This document shows, in pieces, positions 8,489 through 17,118 of a stretch of 33,591 bases of DNA. Location: positions 1 through 33,591 of the forward strand of contig NZ_VIFM01000113.1 in assembly GCF_006636215.1 (NCBI RefSeq), read 5' to 3'. Position numbers and translations under genes: made by a program. Position 1 is the stretch's first letter; each line of letters begins with the position of its first letter. The notes under the pieces are model-generated. The model worked only from the letters and a program-made list of their open reading frames with translations, did not search any database and was not told where the DNA came from. The stretch is from Myxococcus llanfairpwllgwyngyllgogerychwyrndrobwllllantysiliogogogochensis (GTDB lineage: Bacteria; Myxococcota; Myxococcia; Myxococcales; Myxococcaceae).

Positions 8489-9286
8489 ATGCCCGTGTTC
8501 CAGAAGATGTTCAAGGGAGCTGCTGTCCTCGCGATGACCGGTAGCGCGCTGCTGACTGGCTGCGGCACCGACACGCAGGTCGATGACGCACAGCACGAGC
8601 AGGAAATCATCTCCAACCTGGTCGAGGCCGGCTTCCCGGCGAACGACATCATGGTGGCGGATGGCGACGTGTACGTGGGCCGCGACGCCCATGTGACGCT
8701 CGAGGCTTCCCGCGAGATGCTGCGGCCCGTCGAGGCCGGCCCGGAGCAGTACCGCACGACCAACCTGGTCGCCTCCAGCATCACGCGCATCTGCATCGTT
8801 CCGACGGCCGCGTTCAACGGCTACGCGCGCCTGAGCCAGGGCCTGGACCTGGCCATCGCGAACTACAACGCGCTGGGCCTGAGCTTCACCATGGCGCGTG
8901 GCAGCACGGGCACGTGCAGCGCGACCATCTCCGCGCGGACCACGACCGGCACGGGCGGCTCCGCGGGCTTCCCCTCCGGCGGCCGTCCCTACGGCACCAT
9001 CAACATCGGCACCGGCCTCAACACCTACAGCGTGGGCGTGAACGAGCACGTCATCACCCACGAGCTGGGCCACACGGTCGGCTTCCGTCACTCTGACTAT
9101 TACAACCGCGCCATCAGCTGCGGCTCGGGTGGCAACGAGGGCACCGCGGGCGTCGGCGCCATCCACATCGCCGGCACGCCGACCACGGCGTCGACGGGTG
9201 GCTCGCTCATGAACTCCTGCTTCCGCTCGACGGAGACGGGCAACTTCACCGCCTCCGACCGCACCGCGCTGACCACCCTGTACTAG
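8489..9286 (+). CDS. Lipoprotein metallopeptidase, HEIGH/M57 family
   Basis: A 265-residue protein. The ATG at 8489 is preceded by GAGG eight bases upstream; an in-frame ATG at 8471 is less likely. A lipoprotein signal ends in SALLTGC (cysteine at about residue 25). The catalytic motif HELGHTVGFRH spans residues 191-201 and fits the metzincin-type zinc site HExxHxxGxxH, with His191, His195 and His201 as ligands and Glu192 as the base. Size, the N-terminal segment with NDIMVADGDVYVG, the GTINIGT strand before the zinc helix and the paired cysteines match the dual-action HEIGH metallopeptidase family (MEROPS M57), described first from Myxococcus. It probably acts at the cell surface or in the periplasm. 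Substrate unknown. Confidence 0.92.
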   Translation: MPVFQKMFKGAAVLAMTGSALLTGCGTDTQVDDAQHEQEIISNLVEAGFPANDIMVADGDVYVGRDAHVTLEASREMLRPVEAGPEQYRTTNLVASSITRICIVPTAAFNGYARLSQGLDLAIANYNALGLSFTMARGSTGTCSATISARTTTGTGGSAGFPSGGRPYGTINIGTGLNTYSVGVNEHVITHELGHTVGFRHSDYYNRAISCGSGGNEGTAGVGAIHIAGTPTTASTGGSLMNSCFRSTETGNFTASDRTALTTLY

Positions 9287-9299
9287 TCCTGGCGCGCTC

Positions 9300-9351
9300 C
9301 CACGGATTCAATCCTGACGCCGTGGAGGTGCTCCTCGAGGGCTCCGCCCTC
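9300..9351. terminator. Two hairpins between convergent genes
   Basis: CCACGG (9300-9305) pairs with CCGTGG (9320-9325), and GAGGGC (9337-9342) pairs with GCCCTC (9346-9351) around a TCC loop. They lie between the peptidase stop (9286) and the stop of the minus-strand lipoprotein (9431), where a bidirectional terminator is expected. Confidence 0.4.
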
Positions 9352-9430
9352 ACCGCCCGAGCCTCCAGTCCGCGACTCACGTCCGGGCTGGAGGTTCGCG
9401 GCTTCATGCGGTGTGGCCCCGTGTACCGAA

Positions 9431-9952
9431 TCAGTTCTCTTCGGAGCGCTGGGACGTCACAAGCCAGCCCTTGCCGTCGAACTGGTAGAACCAGGTGGCG
9501 TTGCCCTCGCCCCGGTCGACCAGCCCCTGACTCGAAGCCATCGGGACGTAGCGCTGAAGACAGCTCACCTCGCGCGGCAGCGCCAGGACCTCCCGCACGT
9601 GCCCGCCGCGCGTGAAGAGCACCCGCACGGGGACGGACTGGTTGCACGAGTAGCCTTCGCCCGGGAAGGCGTAGTCCGGCGCTCCGTCCTGGTCGAAGTC
9701 ACCCCGCACGCACGGCCATCCGTCCTTTCGCAGGACGTCCAGGTCCACGCCCACTTCCTCCAGTCGAGGCGCCGCGTCGCCGACCGTGCCCACGCACAAG
9801 CACCGGGTGCTCGTCTCCGTGTCACAGCCCTCATCCGCGAGCGCGAGCGCCACGCGTGACGGCGTCTCCTCGCCGCGCAGTGGCGCCTCCGCGCACCCCA
9901 CGGCCACTGACAGCACAGACGCCCAGATGCAGGTCCAAGGTCGCTGAATCAC
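9431..9952 (-). CDS. Hypothetical lipoprotein with aspartate-rich (FG-GAP/EF-like) loop
   Basis: A 173-residue protein starting at the GTG at 9952, with a full AGGAGG nine bases upstream. The N-terminus is a lipoprotein signal (IQRPWTCIWASVLSVAVGC). The mature protein contains GDFDQDGAPDYAF, an aspartate-rich loop like those of FG-GAP/VCBS repeats that bind calcium, a cysteine-rich segment (CDTETSTRCLC) and a C-terminal strand region ending ATWFYQFDGKGWLV. I cannot assign a function. It is divergent from the MazG-like gene, with 163 bases between the two chosen starts. The frame extends further upstream but without a better start. Confidence 0.75.
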   Translation of the reverse strand: MIQRPWTCIWASVLSVAVGCAEAPLRGEETPSRVALALADEGCDTETSTRCLCVGTVGDAAPRLEEVGVDLDVLRKDGWPCVRGDFDQDGAPDYAFPGEGYSCNQSVPVRVLFTRGGHVREVLALPREVSCLQRYVPMASSQGLVDRGEGNATWFYQFDGKGWLVTSQRSEEN

Positions 9953-10115
9953 GTATCGATGCCTCCTGGGGAAGTCCGATTGCAAGCCACGTGCACAGGT
10001 CCGTGCGGCCCTGGGGCCACACCTCCGTCGATGGGACAAGGCTCGTGACGCGGTCATGGCCCGCGAGCGCGTGGCGGCGGTTGACGTCCACCCCGTCATG
10101 GTCGAGGACGGGGGG

Positions 10116-10448
10116 ATGATTGAACTGCCCCCGGGTGCCTCCATGAAGGACTACCAGCACTACATCCACGAGCTGGAGGCCCTGCATGGCTGGTTGAAGC
10201 TGGACCTGGTCCACAACTGCTTCCTCATGGGAGAGGAGGTGGGCGAGGTGTTCAAGGCGGTGCGCCGCCACGAGAAGCTCTATGACGAGGGACGCGGCAC
10301 GCCCACCGAACAGGCCCGTGCCCATGTCGGCGAGGAGCTGGTGGACGTGTTCAACTACCTGCTGGCCATCGCCAACCGCGTCGGTGTGGACCTGGAGCAG
10401 GCCTTCCGCGAGAAGAACGCGCGAAACCAGCAGCGCACCTGGAGCTGA
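10116..10448 (+). CDS. MazG-like nucleotide pyrophosphohydrolase
   Basis: A 110-residue protein from the ATG at 10116, which has GAGG at good spacing; in-frame ATGs at 10056 and 10098 would lengthen it by 20 or 6 residues. It carries the all-alpha NTP pyrophosphohydrolase signature: EEVGE at residues 40-44 and EELVD at residues 73-77, matching the EExxE(12-28)ExxD metal-binding pattern of MazG and related enzymes, followed by a NYLLAIANRVGVDLEQAF helix. Such enzymes hydrolyse nucleoside triphosphates to monophosphates plus pyrophosphate, using magnesium, often to clean non-canonical nucleotides. The gene stands alone, converging on the next minus-strand gene with only 25 bases between stops. 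Confidence 0.88.
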   Translation: MIELPPGASMKDYQHYIHELEALHGWLKLDLVHNCFLMGEEVGEVFKAVRRHEKLYDEGRGTPTEQARAHVGEELVDVFNYLLAIANRVGVDLEQAFREKNARNQQRTWS

Positions 10449-10473
10449 GCCAGGCGCCCCGGTTCAGGGCCCC

Positions 10474-12294
10474 TCACGTCTTGCGCACTGACTTCTTCTT
10501 TTCGCGCTTGCCACCCTTCGATTTTCGCGTGGACCGCTTGTCGACCACCTTGGGCTCGTCGGTATCGCTGTCGTCTTCCCCCTGGCCCCCGCGCGACTGT
10601 TGCTTCTGCTCGCTGGAGCTGGAGGAGGCCGGACCGCTCCGAGTCGCGGCGGCTCCGTCGAGAATTCCATCCGCGCCGCCAGCGGACAGCCCCGCGGCCT
10701 CGCCGAGCCCATCGCCCACATGGTCCGGCAACCGGGGCTCGGGGACCACGATTTCGGCGGTGTTCCCCTCGTCGTCATACACGGCGGATTCCCAGGCAGC
10801 CTCCTCGTAGGCCCGCTTCCAGGCGATGACGTAGGACTTCCGCCAGGCATTGATATAGGCGACACGCTCGGCGGCGTCCGCGCTCCCGCGAGTCGATGCC
10901 TCTCTGATGAGGTGGGCACCATCCGTCCGCGCCTGCAGCTGCGTGTAGTGGTCCTCGATATAGGGAATGGCGTCGGGCGCCGGAACGGGAGCGGGCTCAT
11001 CCAGCTCTGTCTCCTCGAACACCACCTCCCGATACTTCTCCTGGAAGTACCGGGTATAGGTGAGGGCGAACTCCGCCTCATAGGCCTGCCGGGCGGGCGT
11101 ATCCGTGAGGTTTGTCACCGCGGCGCGCGGAATCTCGCTCAGGACAATCTCCCGGTTGCGCAGGACCGTTTCGTTGGCGCGGTCCGTCTCCCACCTGAGG
11201 GGCCCGGATGGGTGGTTCCTCCCCACCTGTTCGGCCAGCTCACCCGCATCGAAGGGTTCGTCCTTGTAGTGGTGGACGAAGTTCGCCACGGGAACCCTGG
11301 CCAGATCGATTTCCACCTCGCCATAGCCGCTGAAGCCCACGCCATGATTGGAGGTGATGTCTCCAGGCGTGGACCGGGCCGACAGCAGCTTTCCAACGCC
11401 CTTGCGAGTCTGGAGGAAGGACAGCAACCGGGGCTCGTTGGGGATTTCGTCCAGCTGCGTGTTCGCGTGAGTGTTGAGCCACTCCAGGTCGCTCACCTTG
11501 CCCTCCCCCACGTTCCGGACCCGCGGCGTCGGCGCTCCCGTGCTCGCATCGAAGTTGTAACCGAGTCGCCCTTCCGTGAGGTGACCCCGATTCATGGGCG
11601 TGAGCGCCCGGCCTTCCTTGAGGGCCTTGCGCTCGGGAGGGGTGATGCCGCGCCAGGCCTGGCGCCGAAGCATCCGCCCTCGGACCCGCACGTAGTCCCT
11701 GTCGCTGGGCCCCTCCAGGGTGTGTTTCTTGTAGATGTTGGCGACGCCATGCGCGGCCGGAGTCGCGAGCAGATACGCCGCGTTCCCCCTGAGGATGTTT
11801 GCCAATGGAGCGCCCTGGTAGGAGATGACATCTCCCGCCACGCTGAAGTCCTCATCGCCCCCCAGACGCGTCACCAGTCCCTGGGGGGTGAGCTCGGCGT
11901 TCTCCAGCGCATGGGAATAGGCTGTCTGGGCTTCAATCTCATCCTCGTGTCCGTCGAAGTCGGCGACGGCGGCGGCCTTGCCAGCCTTGACCTCCTCCTT
12001 GTACGCCGCATGGATTTCGCGGAGCCGCTGGTGCCCCGCGGATTCGCGAGCCGCATCCTCCACGCGGAGCCCGAACTTCGCGCCGCCCACGCGCTGGATG
12101 GGGGCGTTCGGCGAGCGGCCTCCCAGGCTCGCCGCCAGCTTCGCCTGCGCCACCACGCGGGGGCCCTGATTGAGGCGCGCCCCGAGCGCTTGCAGGGCAG
12201 CCACCCGGGGATGTGCCCCTCCCTCCATCCGCTCGTCCCGAGAGGTGACCTGCTCGACCATGGGCACGTCACGCCGCGGCTCGAAGCTCTTCAC
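10474..12294 (-). CDS. Putative polymorphic effector/toxin-like protein with strongly basic tail
   Basis: A 606-residue protein. I choose the GTG at 12294 because GAGGAG lies six bases upstream; the frame stays open to 12711 but that extension has shadow-like composition. Residues about 30-70 hold LQALGARLNQGPRV, VAQAKLAASL and APIQRV, the LNxxPRVxAQxxLAxxL...PxQR pattern that I associate with DUF4157-type and other contractile-system cargo proteins. Residues about 305-335 (SARSTPGDITSNHGVGFSGY, then GEVEIDLARVP) resemble the S-x-x-x-P...NHG...F...DLA strand found in some ADP-ribosyltransferase-like toxin domains; no full catalytic set can be shown. The end is low-complexity: a serine/glutamine run, an acidic DDSDTDE patch, then KRSTRKSKGGKREKKKSVRK. 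It diverges from the phospholipase-like gene. Function is inferred, not demonstrated. Confidence 0.65.
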   Translation of the reverse strand: MKSFEPRRDVPMVEQVTSRDERMEGGAHPRVAALQALGARLNQGPRVVAQAKLAASLGGRSPNAPIQRVGGAKFGLRVEDAARESAGHQRLREIHAAYKEEVKAGKAAAVADFDGHEDEIEAQTAYSHALENAELTPQGLVTRLGGDEDFSVAGDVISYQGAPLANILRGNAAYLLATPAAHGVANIYKKHTLEGPSDRDYVRVRGRMLRRQAWRGITPPERKALKEGRALTPMNRGHLTEGRLGYNFDASTGAPTPRVRNVGEGKVSDLEWLNTHANTQLDEIPNEPRLLSFLQTRKGVGKLLSARSTPGDITSNHGVGFSGYGEVEIDLARVPVANFVHHYKDEPFDAGELAEQVGRNHPSGPLRWETDRANETVLRNREIVLSEIPRAAVTNLTDTPARQAYEAEFALTYTRYFQEKYREVVFEETELDEPAPVPAPDAIPYIEDHYTQLQARTDGAHLIREASTRGSADAAERVAYINAWRKSYVIAWKRAYEEAAWESAVYDDEGNTAEIVVPEPRLPDHVGDGLGEAAGLSAGGADGILDGAAATRSGPASSSSSEQKQQSRGGQGEDDSDTDEPKVVDKRSTRKSKGGKREKKKSVRKT

Positions 12295-12830
12295 GACACA
12301 CTCCTCGCGCTGGAGTCCCAAGCCTGACACGCGGGTCTGTCCTCCACCCACGGAGTCGGTGAGGGCGGGACGACCCGGCAGTGCGTGAGCACCCCGCGCT
12401 TCCACTGTCAGTACGACGCGCCGCCGCTGACCGCCGGGTGCCCATCTGTGGAGAGACACCAGGGAGGCGAGCGTCGCGCGCGGCCTGGAGGAACGCGGCT
12501 GCGTCCCCATGAAACGCAGTGCCGACCTCGCGCCTGAGCGCGGGTTGCGATCCCACCGCTCCACCCAGGGTCGGAAGGGACACGTCGGCGCGCGGTCCGA
12601 GCCCGGGCAGCAGTCACGGCCCCCCGCCACAGTCGCGCGTCCGTCCGCCGCTCGAGGCGGGCCGCCTCCTGGGCCCATGGAATGGGGCGAATCAGCCCTC
12701 GCCGCGTCCACGGCACGAAATGTGGATTGCAGGCAGGTGGCACGTGCGACGTCCGCCTGCTGGCCCGTTCACGGGGGGGCTGGGCTCGCGCGTCTCCTCA
12801 AGGAACCTATTCAACTGGGATGAAGCCGGC
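12295..12830. other. Divergent intergenic region between two effector-like genes
   Basis: This 536-base stretch lies between the starts of the minus-strand effector-like gene and the plus-strand hydrolase gene, so both promoters should be here. I see no convincing gene. GAGGCGG-G-CCGCCTC at 12654-12668 is a perfect 7-1-7 palindrome, and CGCGC-CTGA-GCGCG lies at 12529-12542; in DNA this GC-rich either could arise by chance. No clear sigma-70 or sigma-54 hexamer pair was found. Confidence 0.4.
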
Positions 12831-14081
12831 ATGCCGAGTGTCTACACCGTGTGTTTCTGTGGAACCGCCTGCGCGCGAGACGAGGGCGAAGTCACGCGAT
12901 ATTGGGACTACAAGCTTCTCGGCCTCTTCGCCAAGAACGACCAGCGCCTCATCAGCCACAAAGACATCTTCGACAAGGGGACCGGATACATCCCGGTGCG
13001 GCTTCACACGGAGATCTCCACCCACCTCCAGGACACGAAGAAGAGCGTCACCGTTCGAGGTGTCGGCGAGAACGACTGGTACGACCAGATGGACACGTGT
13101 GACCCTCTGGACGCCACCCTGCCCGGCGCGCCGGAAGAGTTGCGCAAGTACGCGCGGACCTACTCGGAAGGCAACCAGCGGACCATGGGGGGCCAGATAG
13201 CGGGCTGGGCGGATGCGGCGCTCGCACTGCATGCCGCGAGCCGTGCCGCCGCCAGCGGGGCGGAACAGTACAACTTCGTCGGGCACAGCCGCGGCGCGGT
13301 CGAATCCATCATGGCCGCCTGGTTCCTGTATGCCTATGGGGGCGAGGCCTGTCGGAACATCCCCATCAACATCTTCGCCATCGACCCCGTTCCGGGCACC
13401 GGCGAGTGGTACGGCATCCAGACCCAGCTGCCTCCCAATGTCGTCAACTACGTCGGCGTCTACGCCTGGGACCACCTGGACGTGGGCTTCAGCGCGGTGA
13501 TTCCCCGGCCCAATGCGAGGATGACCCAGCAACGCGAACACGAGGCCATCGAGGGCCGGGGCCTGGGGAGCACGTGGCAGACGCTCGCCAACAACCGCCA
13601 GTTGGCGGACCCCCTCCTCGCCTCCGACCTCCCCAAGCCCGAAGGGTATCGGCTCTACGCGACCCGAGGGCGCCACAGCACCGTCGCGGGAATCGGCACC
13701 ACCGATGGCCTGTATGACCCGAAGAAGTTCAGCGACGACGTCGCGGCGGTTCCCAGGCTCATCTACAAGATGGCGCGGGGCTACCTGACCCGATGGGGAA
13801 CGACCTTCCACACGAAAAGTCAGGTCCGCGATACCGTCAGGCAGCTGCGAAAGAGAATCCATACAGCGCATTCTCATTTCGACGCCATGGCGGGCGGGCA
13901 GACCCGGACATCTCGTTATGTGTCGCGGCAGTCCGTCCGGCGGGTGTCCTCCATCCACGGCGTCCTGGGCTGGAACAAATACTACTTCGAGGACGTGGTG
14001 GGCACGCCTCCCTACAGGCTCGCCTACCCCTGCACCATCGAGCAGACCGGTGGTGGTTGGGTGGACTGGACGTTCCTGTGA
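12831..14081 (+). CDS. Alpha/beta hydrolase, type VI lipase effector-like (Tle/DUF2235-like)
   Basis: A 416-residue protein, started at the ATG at 12831 because the recognisable domain begins there (MPSVYTVCFCGTACARDEGE). The nucleophile elbow GHSRG places Ser at residue 153, with the helix GAVESIMAAWFLY after it. A following strand ends in FAIDPVPGTG, giving Asp185, and GRHSTVAG supplies His282. This Ser-Asp-His order, and the H-S-x-V-x-G form of the histidine motif, match the Tle1/DUF2235-type phospholipases delivered by type VI secretion systems. There is no signal peptide, as expected for a machine-loaded effector. It sits 55 bases upstream of the phospholipase D-like gene on the same strand, so the two probably share a transcript. 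The lipid substrate is not predictable. The family assignment is by motif, not alignment. Confidence 0.75.
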   Translation: MPSVYTVCFCGTACARDEGEVTRYWDYKLLGLFAKNDQRLISHKDIFDKGTGYIPVRLHTEISTHLQDTKKSVTVRGVGENDWYDQMDTCDPLDATLPGAPEELRKYARTYSEGNQRTMGGQIAGWADAALALHAASRAAASGAEQYNFVGHSRGAVESIMAAWFLYAYGGEACRNIPINIFAIDPVPGTGEWYGIQTQLPPNVVNYVGVYAWDHLDVGFSAVIPRPNARMTQQREHEAIEGRGLGSTWQTLANNRQLADPLLASDLPKPEGYRLYATRGRHSTVAGIGTTDGLYDPKKFSDDVAAVPRLIYKMARGYLTRWGTTFHTKSQVRDTVRQLRKRIHTAHSHFDAMAGGQTRTSRYVSRQSVRRVSSIHGVLGWNKYYFEDVVGTPPYRLAYPCTIEQTGGGWVDWTFL

Positions 14082-14136
14082 ATCAGATCGTGGCTTCCGA
14101 GGGGCAGGGACAGCTCAGGCGAGGAGTGCGGAGCAG

Positions 14137-17031
14137 ATGAGTCAGATCAACGCGGTGCGAAGCAAGGTCGAACCCCGCTATTTCAATCACCTGAGCGGTG
14201 CGAGCTATGTGCGAATCATGGACACGCCTCGCATCTGGGGACTGGACTTTGGTCCCGGCATCATGGACCAGGCTCGGAAGCGCACGAAGGAGTTCGAACG
14301 AGCGCTCGTCGAGGTCATCCAGAAGTCGAAGTTCCGCTGTGACGTGGCCTCGCTCAACAGCCCGGACCCCGAATGGGCCAAGGTGATTCTGGGGGCCATG
14401 GATGCCGCGCTGAGCGAGGACATGGGCAGGACGAAGCGGACCCAGTTCCGGTTCCTGTTCGGGCAGACGCCCATGCTCCTCATGAACGGCACGGCGCCCC
14501 CGCTCATCGACTTCCAGGGCGCGCTGATTCGACTGGTGAGGGCGCGGACGCGCCACTGGAAGATGAAGCCGGAGATCTGGATGGGCCAGTTCTACCGGCT
14601 CCGGGAAGGACTCCAGTCAGGGCTCCTCGCGCGCCTCGCGGAGTCCCTGCCAAGCTGGATGGTGTCGGAGGGTGATGACGACTTCACGAAGATGACGTGG
14701 AATCACTCGAAGATCATCGCCGTGGATGGCATTGAATCCCTGGTGGGGGGACACAACCTCAACATGGACCTGTTCACCAGCTATCCGCCGGTGCACGACG
14801 TGTCGGTCGTCATGCATGGCGAGGCGGCCCTGGGGTCGCAGCTGTACTTGAACCAGATGTGGGCGTGCAAAACGGATGTGTTCACGAAGGAGTATCTGGA
14901 TGTCGATGCCGGCGTCTGGAAGAACGGCGATGACCACGTCGGCAAGCCTTGGGAGCTCAAGGACCCGCTGAACGAGCAGGATGCCATTGATTACCGGACC
15001 GAGCGTTTCGAGGCGCTCGCGCAGCTGCATGGTGGAAGCGTGGAGGACTTCAAGTCCTCTCCCAGCCACTCCAGCAAGAAGCTCCTGTCGGAGTCGGACG
15101 AGGACCTGGACGAGGACCTCATCGAGGACGACATCCGGAGGGATGACCTCCAGACCCTCGCCGACCTGGAGCTGCCGGTGTTCAAGGAGAAGAAGTACAG
15201 CTCCTACGCCAGCCTCGGTGAGTACAAGAAGGCGACCCGCGTCTTGTCGCTCGGCAAGTACTGGAAGGGTTCGAACCTCGAGGAGGACTACGAGAAGGCG
15301 TCCGAGCTGATGAAGCAGGAGTTGATCCAGGGCGCGAAGAGCATCCTCCGGTTGTCCCAGATGGACCTGGTGAGCGCGTGGAAGAAGAAGTGGTCCTCCC
15401 ACGTCGTCTGCCACTGGATCATGGACGCGCTGCTCAAGAACGAGAAGCTGGTTGTCCAGGTCGTGGTTTCCCCCCTGGACGCCGGCGCGGGCGCGGAGGG
15501 CGACCAATATTCGTTCGGCTCGGGCGCGTGTCGCACGTTCGAGCTGTTCCAGTACTACGCGACGCATGCCGTGGACACTGACACCCGGCTGCCAGATGCG
15601 GACGTGCGGGAGCGTGCGTTGGAGCGACTGCACATCGCGCCGCTCTATTTCACGGACAAGGTCCCCGAGGAGAGCACCACCGAAGGTGAGACCTATTTCT
15701 GGCCCAAGCTCACGGAGGAGGGAAAGACGGCGACCCTGAAACAACCCTCGCTCGCCACGGTGCCACCGGTCAAGGGCGTCATCGGGAGCGCACAGGAGTC
15801 GGTCAAGAAGGCCAGCGGCGCCTTCTATCCCAAGGTTCCGTCCGCGCCGGGCAATCACGCGAAAATCATGATTGTCGACGACGAGTCGTATGTCGTCGGG
15901 TCCGACAATCTCTATCCAGGCTTCCTCTCCGAGTTCAACTACCTGGTGGAGGGCGCGTCCGCCGTGAAGGACATGCTCGAGTCGTATTGGGAGCCCCTGT
16001 GGGACTACTCGGGACTGCACTGTGTCAATCCCCTGTGCGAAGGGGGTTGCAAGACGCGCCCTGAGAAGCCCAAGCCGAAGCTGCCCTCGTTGCTGGGGCC
16101 CCGACTCGGCCTCTATTCGTCGCTGCTCGGTGGCAGAGGAGGCAATCCCTTGCTCCTGGCGGGCCTGATGTCGACACCGCTCTTCGGCAAGACAGGCTTG
16201 AGCGGCTTCAGCGGAGGGAGTGGCCTGGGCATCTTTCCGCCGCTCCTGAGCAACGACAACCGGGGCAAGGTCAAACGGGTGAAGGTGTCCCAGACCGAGA
16301 ACCTCGACACCCTCCTCCAGCAGGACGACGAGGCCGCGAAGGTGGGAGTGGTGGAGCGGCAGCTCGCCAAGGAGTCGGTGCCGTCGAGTTCGGAGCCCTC
16401 CTCGCCGAAGGCCCAGAAGAAGAAGGACCCGGACGTCCATTCGAACGGCGACAAAATCGAGGACGAGCACTACTACACGGATCGCCAGATCCTCCGACTC
16501 ATGGAGCACTACATCGGGCACATGCCCAATGTGGTCGTGCGCCCCGGGCTCGGCGCCTACCAGCTCCGTCGCCTGGGGCCCGACGCGTTTGACGATGCCC
16601 TCCAGGGCATGGCCGAAGATCGCGAGCCCCGCATCATCGTCCAGCCCTACAACGTCAACGGCAACCACTGGGGGTTGATCTACATCAAGGCGGCGCCGTC
16701 ACCGTTCGGAGGCAGGGCCCAGGCCCGCGTGCTCTACATCGACCCGCTCAACCCGAGCAGCGTGCCGAATCTCGGTCCCCTGCGGCGCGCGTTCCCGGAC
16801 CTTGAAGTCGAGCGGTGCGACATCCCCTATCAGAATGACAACCACGGTGGTGGCTTTGGGGGACAGCACAGCTGCGGCCCCTGGATTGTCCACCTGTCGC
16901 GGTGCCTCGTGCACTCCGGGAACGCCCTGCCCCTCCCCGCTCCGAACCCCCGCACGGCGGCAATCAAGCTCCGCGAGGAGCACCAGAAGGCCCTGAATGG
17001 TCTGAACCAGGGCGGCAGCGACTTCCTCTGA
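14137..17031 (+). CDS. Phospholipase D-like protein fused to a C-terminal Ulp1/YopJ-like cysteine protease domain
   Basis: A 964-residue protein from the ATG at 14137, with GAGGAG and GGAG upstream. Two PLD catalytic motifs are visible: HSKIIAVDG (His190, Lys192, Asp197) and HAKIMIVD (His574, Lys576, Asp581), each followed by a G-G/S-x-N strand (VGGHNLN; VGSDNLY). This is the paired HKD arrangement of type VI Tle5 phospholipases. Between them lies an acidic segment (SDEDLDEDLIEDD). Residues about 650-710 are a glycine/leucine-rich, hydrophobic linker, followed by a charged Ser/Lys linker. From about 790 the chain carries NVNGNHWGLIYI (His844), VLYIDPLNP (Asp869) and GGQHSCGPWIVHL (Gln910, Cys913), the His-Asp-Gln-Cys order of clan CE proteases (Ulp1/SUMO proteases, YopJ, bacterial deubiquitinases). 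No signal peptide. Likely a dual-enzyme effector; targets are unknown. Confidence 0.8.
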   Translation: MSQINAVRSKVEPRYFNHLSGASYVRIMDTPRIWGLDFGPGIMDQARKRTKEFERALVEVIQKSKFRCDVASLNSPDPEWAKVILGAMDAALSEDMGRTKRTQFRFLFGQTPMLLMNGTAPPLIDFQGALIRLVRARTRHWKMKPEIWMGQFYRLREGLQSGLLARLAESLPSWMVSEGDDDFTKMTWNHSKIIAVDGIESLVGGHNLNMDLFTSYPPVHDVSVVMHGEAALGSQLYLNQMWACKTDVFTKEYLDVDAGVWKNGDDHVGKPWELKDPLNEQDAIDYRTERFEALAQLHGGSVEDFKSSPSHSSKKLLSESDEDLDEDLIEDDIRRDDLQTLADLELPVFKEKKYSSYASLGEYKKATRVLSLGKYWKGSNLEEDYEKASELMKQELIQGAKSILRLSQMDLVSAWKKKWSSHVVCHWIMDALLKNEKLVVQVVVSPLDAGAGAEGDQYSFGSGACRTFELFQYYATHAVDTDTRLPDADVRERALERLHIAPLYFTDKVPEESTTEGETYFWPKLTEEGKTATLKQPSLATVPPVKGVIGSAQESVKKASGAFYPKVPSAPGNHAKIMIVDDESYVVGSDNLYPGFLSEFNYLVEGASAVKDMLESYWEPLWDYSGLHCVNPLCEGGCKTRPEKPKPKLPSLLGPRLGLYSSLLGGRGGNPLLLAGLMSTPLFGKTGLSGFSGGSGLGIFPPLLSNDNRGKVKRVKVSQTENLDTLLQQDDEAAKVGVVERQLAKESVPSSSEPSSPKAQKKKDPDVHSNGDKIEDEHYYTDRQILRLMEHYIGHMPNVVVRPGLGAYQLRRLGPDAFDDALQGMAEDREPRIIVQPYNVNGNHWGLIYIKAAPSPFGGRAQARVLYIDPLNPSSVPNLGPLRRAFPDLEVERCDIPYQNDNHGGGFGGQHSCGPWIVHLSRCLVHSGNALPLPAPNPRTAAIKLREEHQKALNGLNQGGSDFL

Positions 17032-17049
17032 GTCGAGGACGACGTCTCT

Positions 17050-17089
17050 GGCCGCGCGGCCGCCTCGAAGGGGGCTCCACCGCGCGGCC
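17050..17089. terminator. Bidirectional terminator-like inverted repeat
   Basis: GGCCGCGCGG (17050-17059) and CCGCGCGGCC (17080-17089) form a perfect 10-bp stem with a 20-base loop. It fills the 87-base gap between the stops of the PLD-like gene (17031) and the convergent gene (17119). Confidence 0.5.
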
Positions 17090-17118
17090 CGGGGTCCCTC
17101 GCGTGGGCGGGCCGGGTC

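Noticed and set aside
10600-12327. Plus-strand open frame of 575 codons opposite the basic-tailed effector-like gene
   Set aside because: The minus strand has the strong GAGGAG site and the recognisable N-terminal motif; the plus frame has neither.
12295-12711. N-terminal extension of the effector-like protein to an ATG at 12711
   Set aside because: Residues before the GTG at 12294 look like untranslated GC-rich sequence, and the strong ribosome site favours the GTG.
12738-12752. TGGCACG resembling the -24 element of a sigma-54 promoter
   Set aside because: No TTGC-type -12 element follows at the required spacing.
14617-16668. Long open frame of about 680 codons antisense to the PLD-protease gene
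   Set aside because: It mirrors the codon bias of the opposite gene, shows shadow-type composition rich in Arg, Val, Leu and Gly, and has no recognisable motif or ribosome site.
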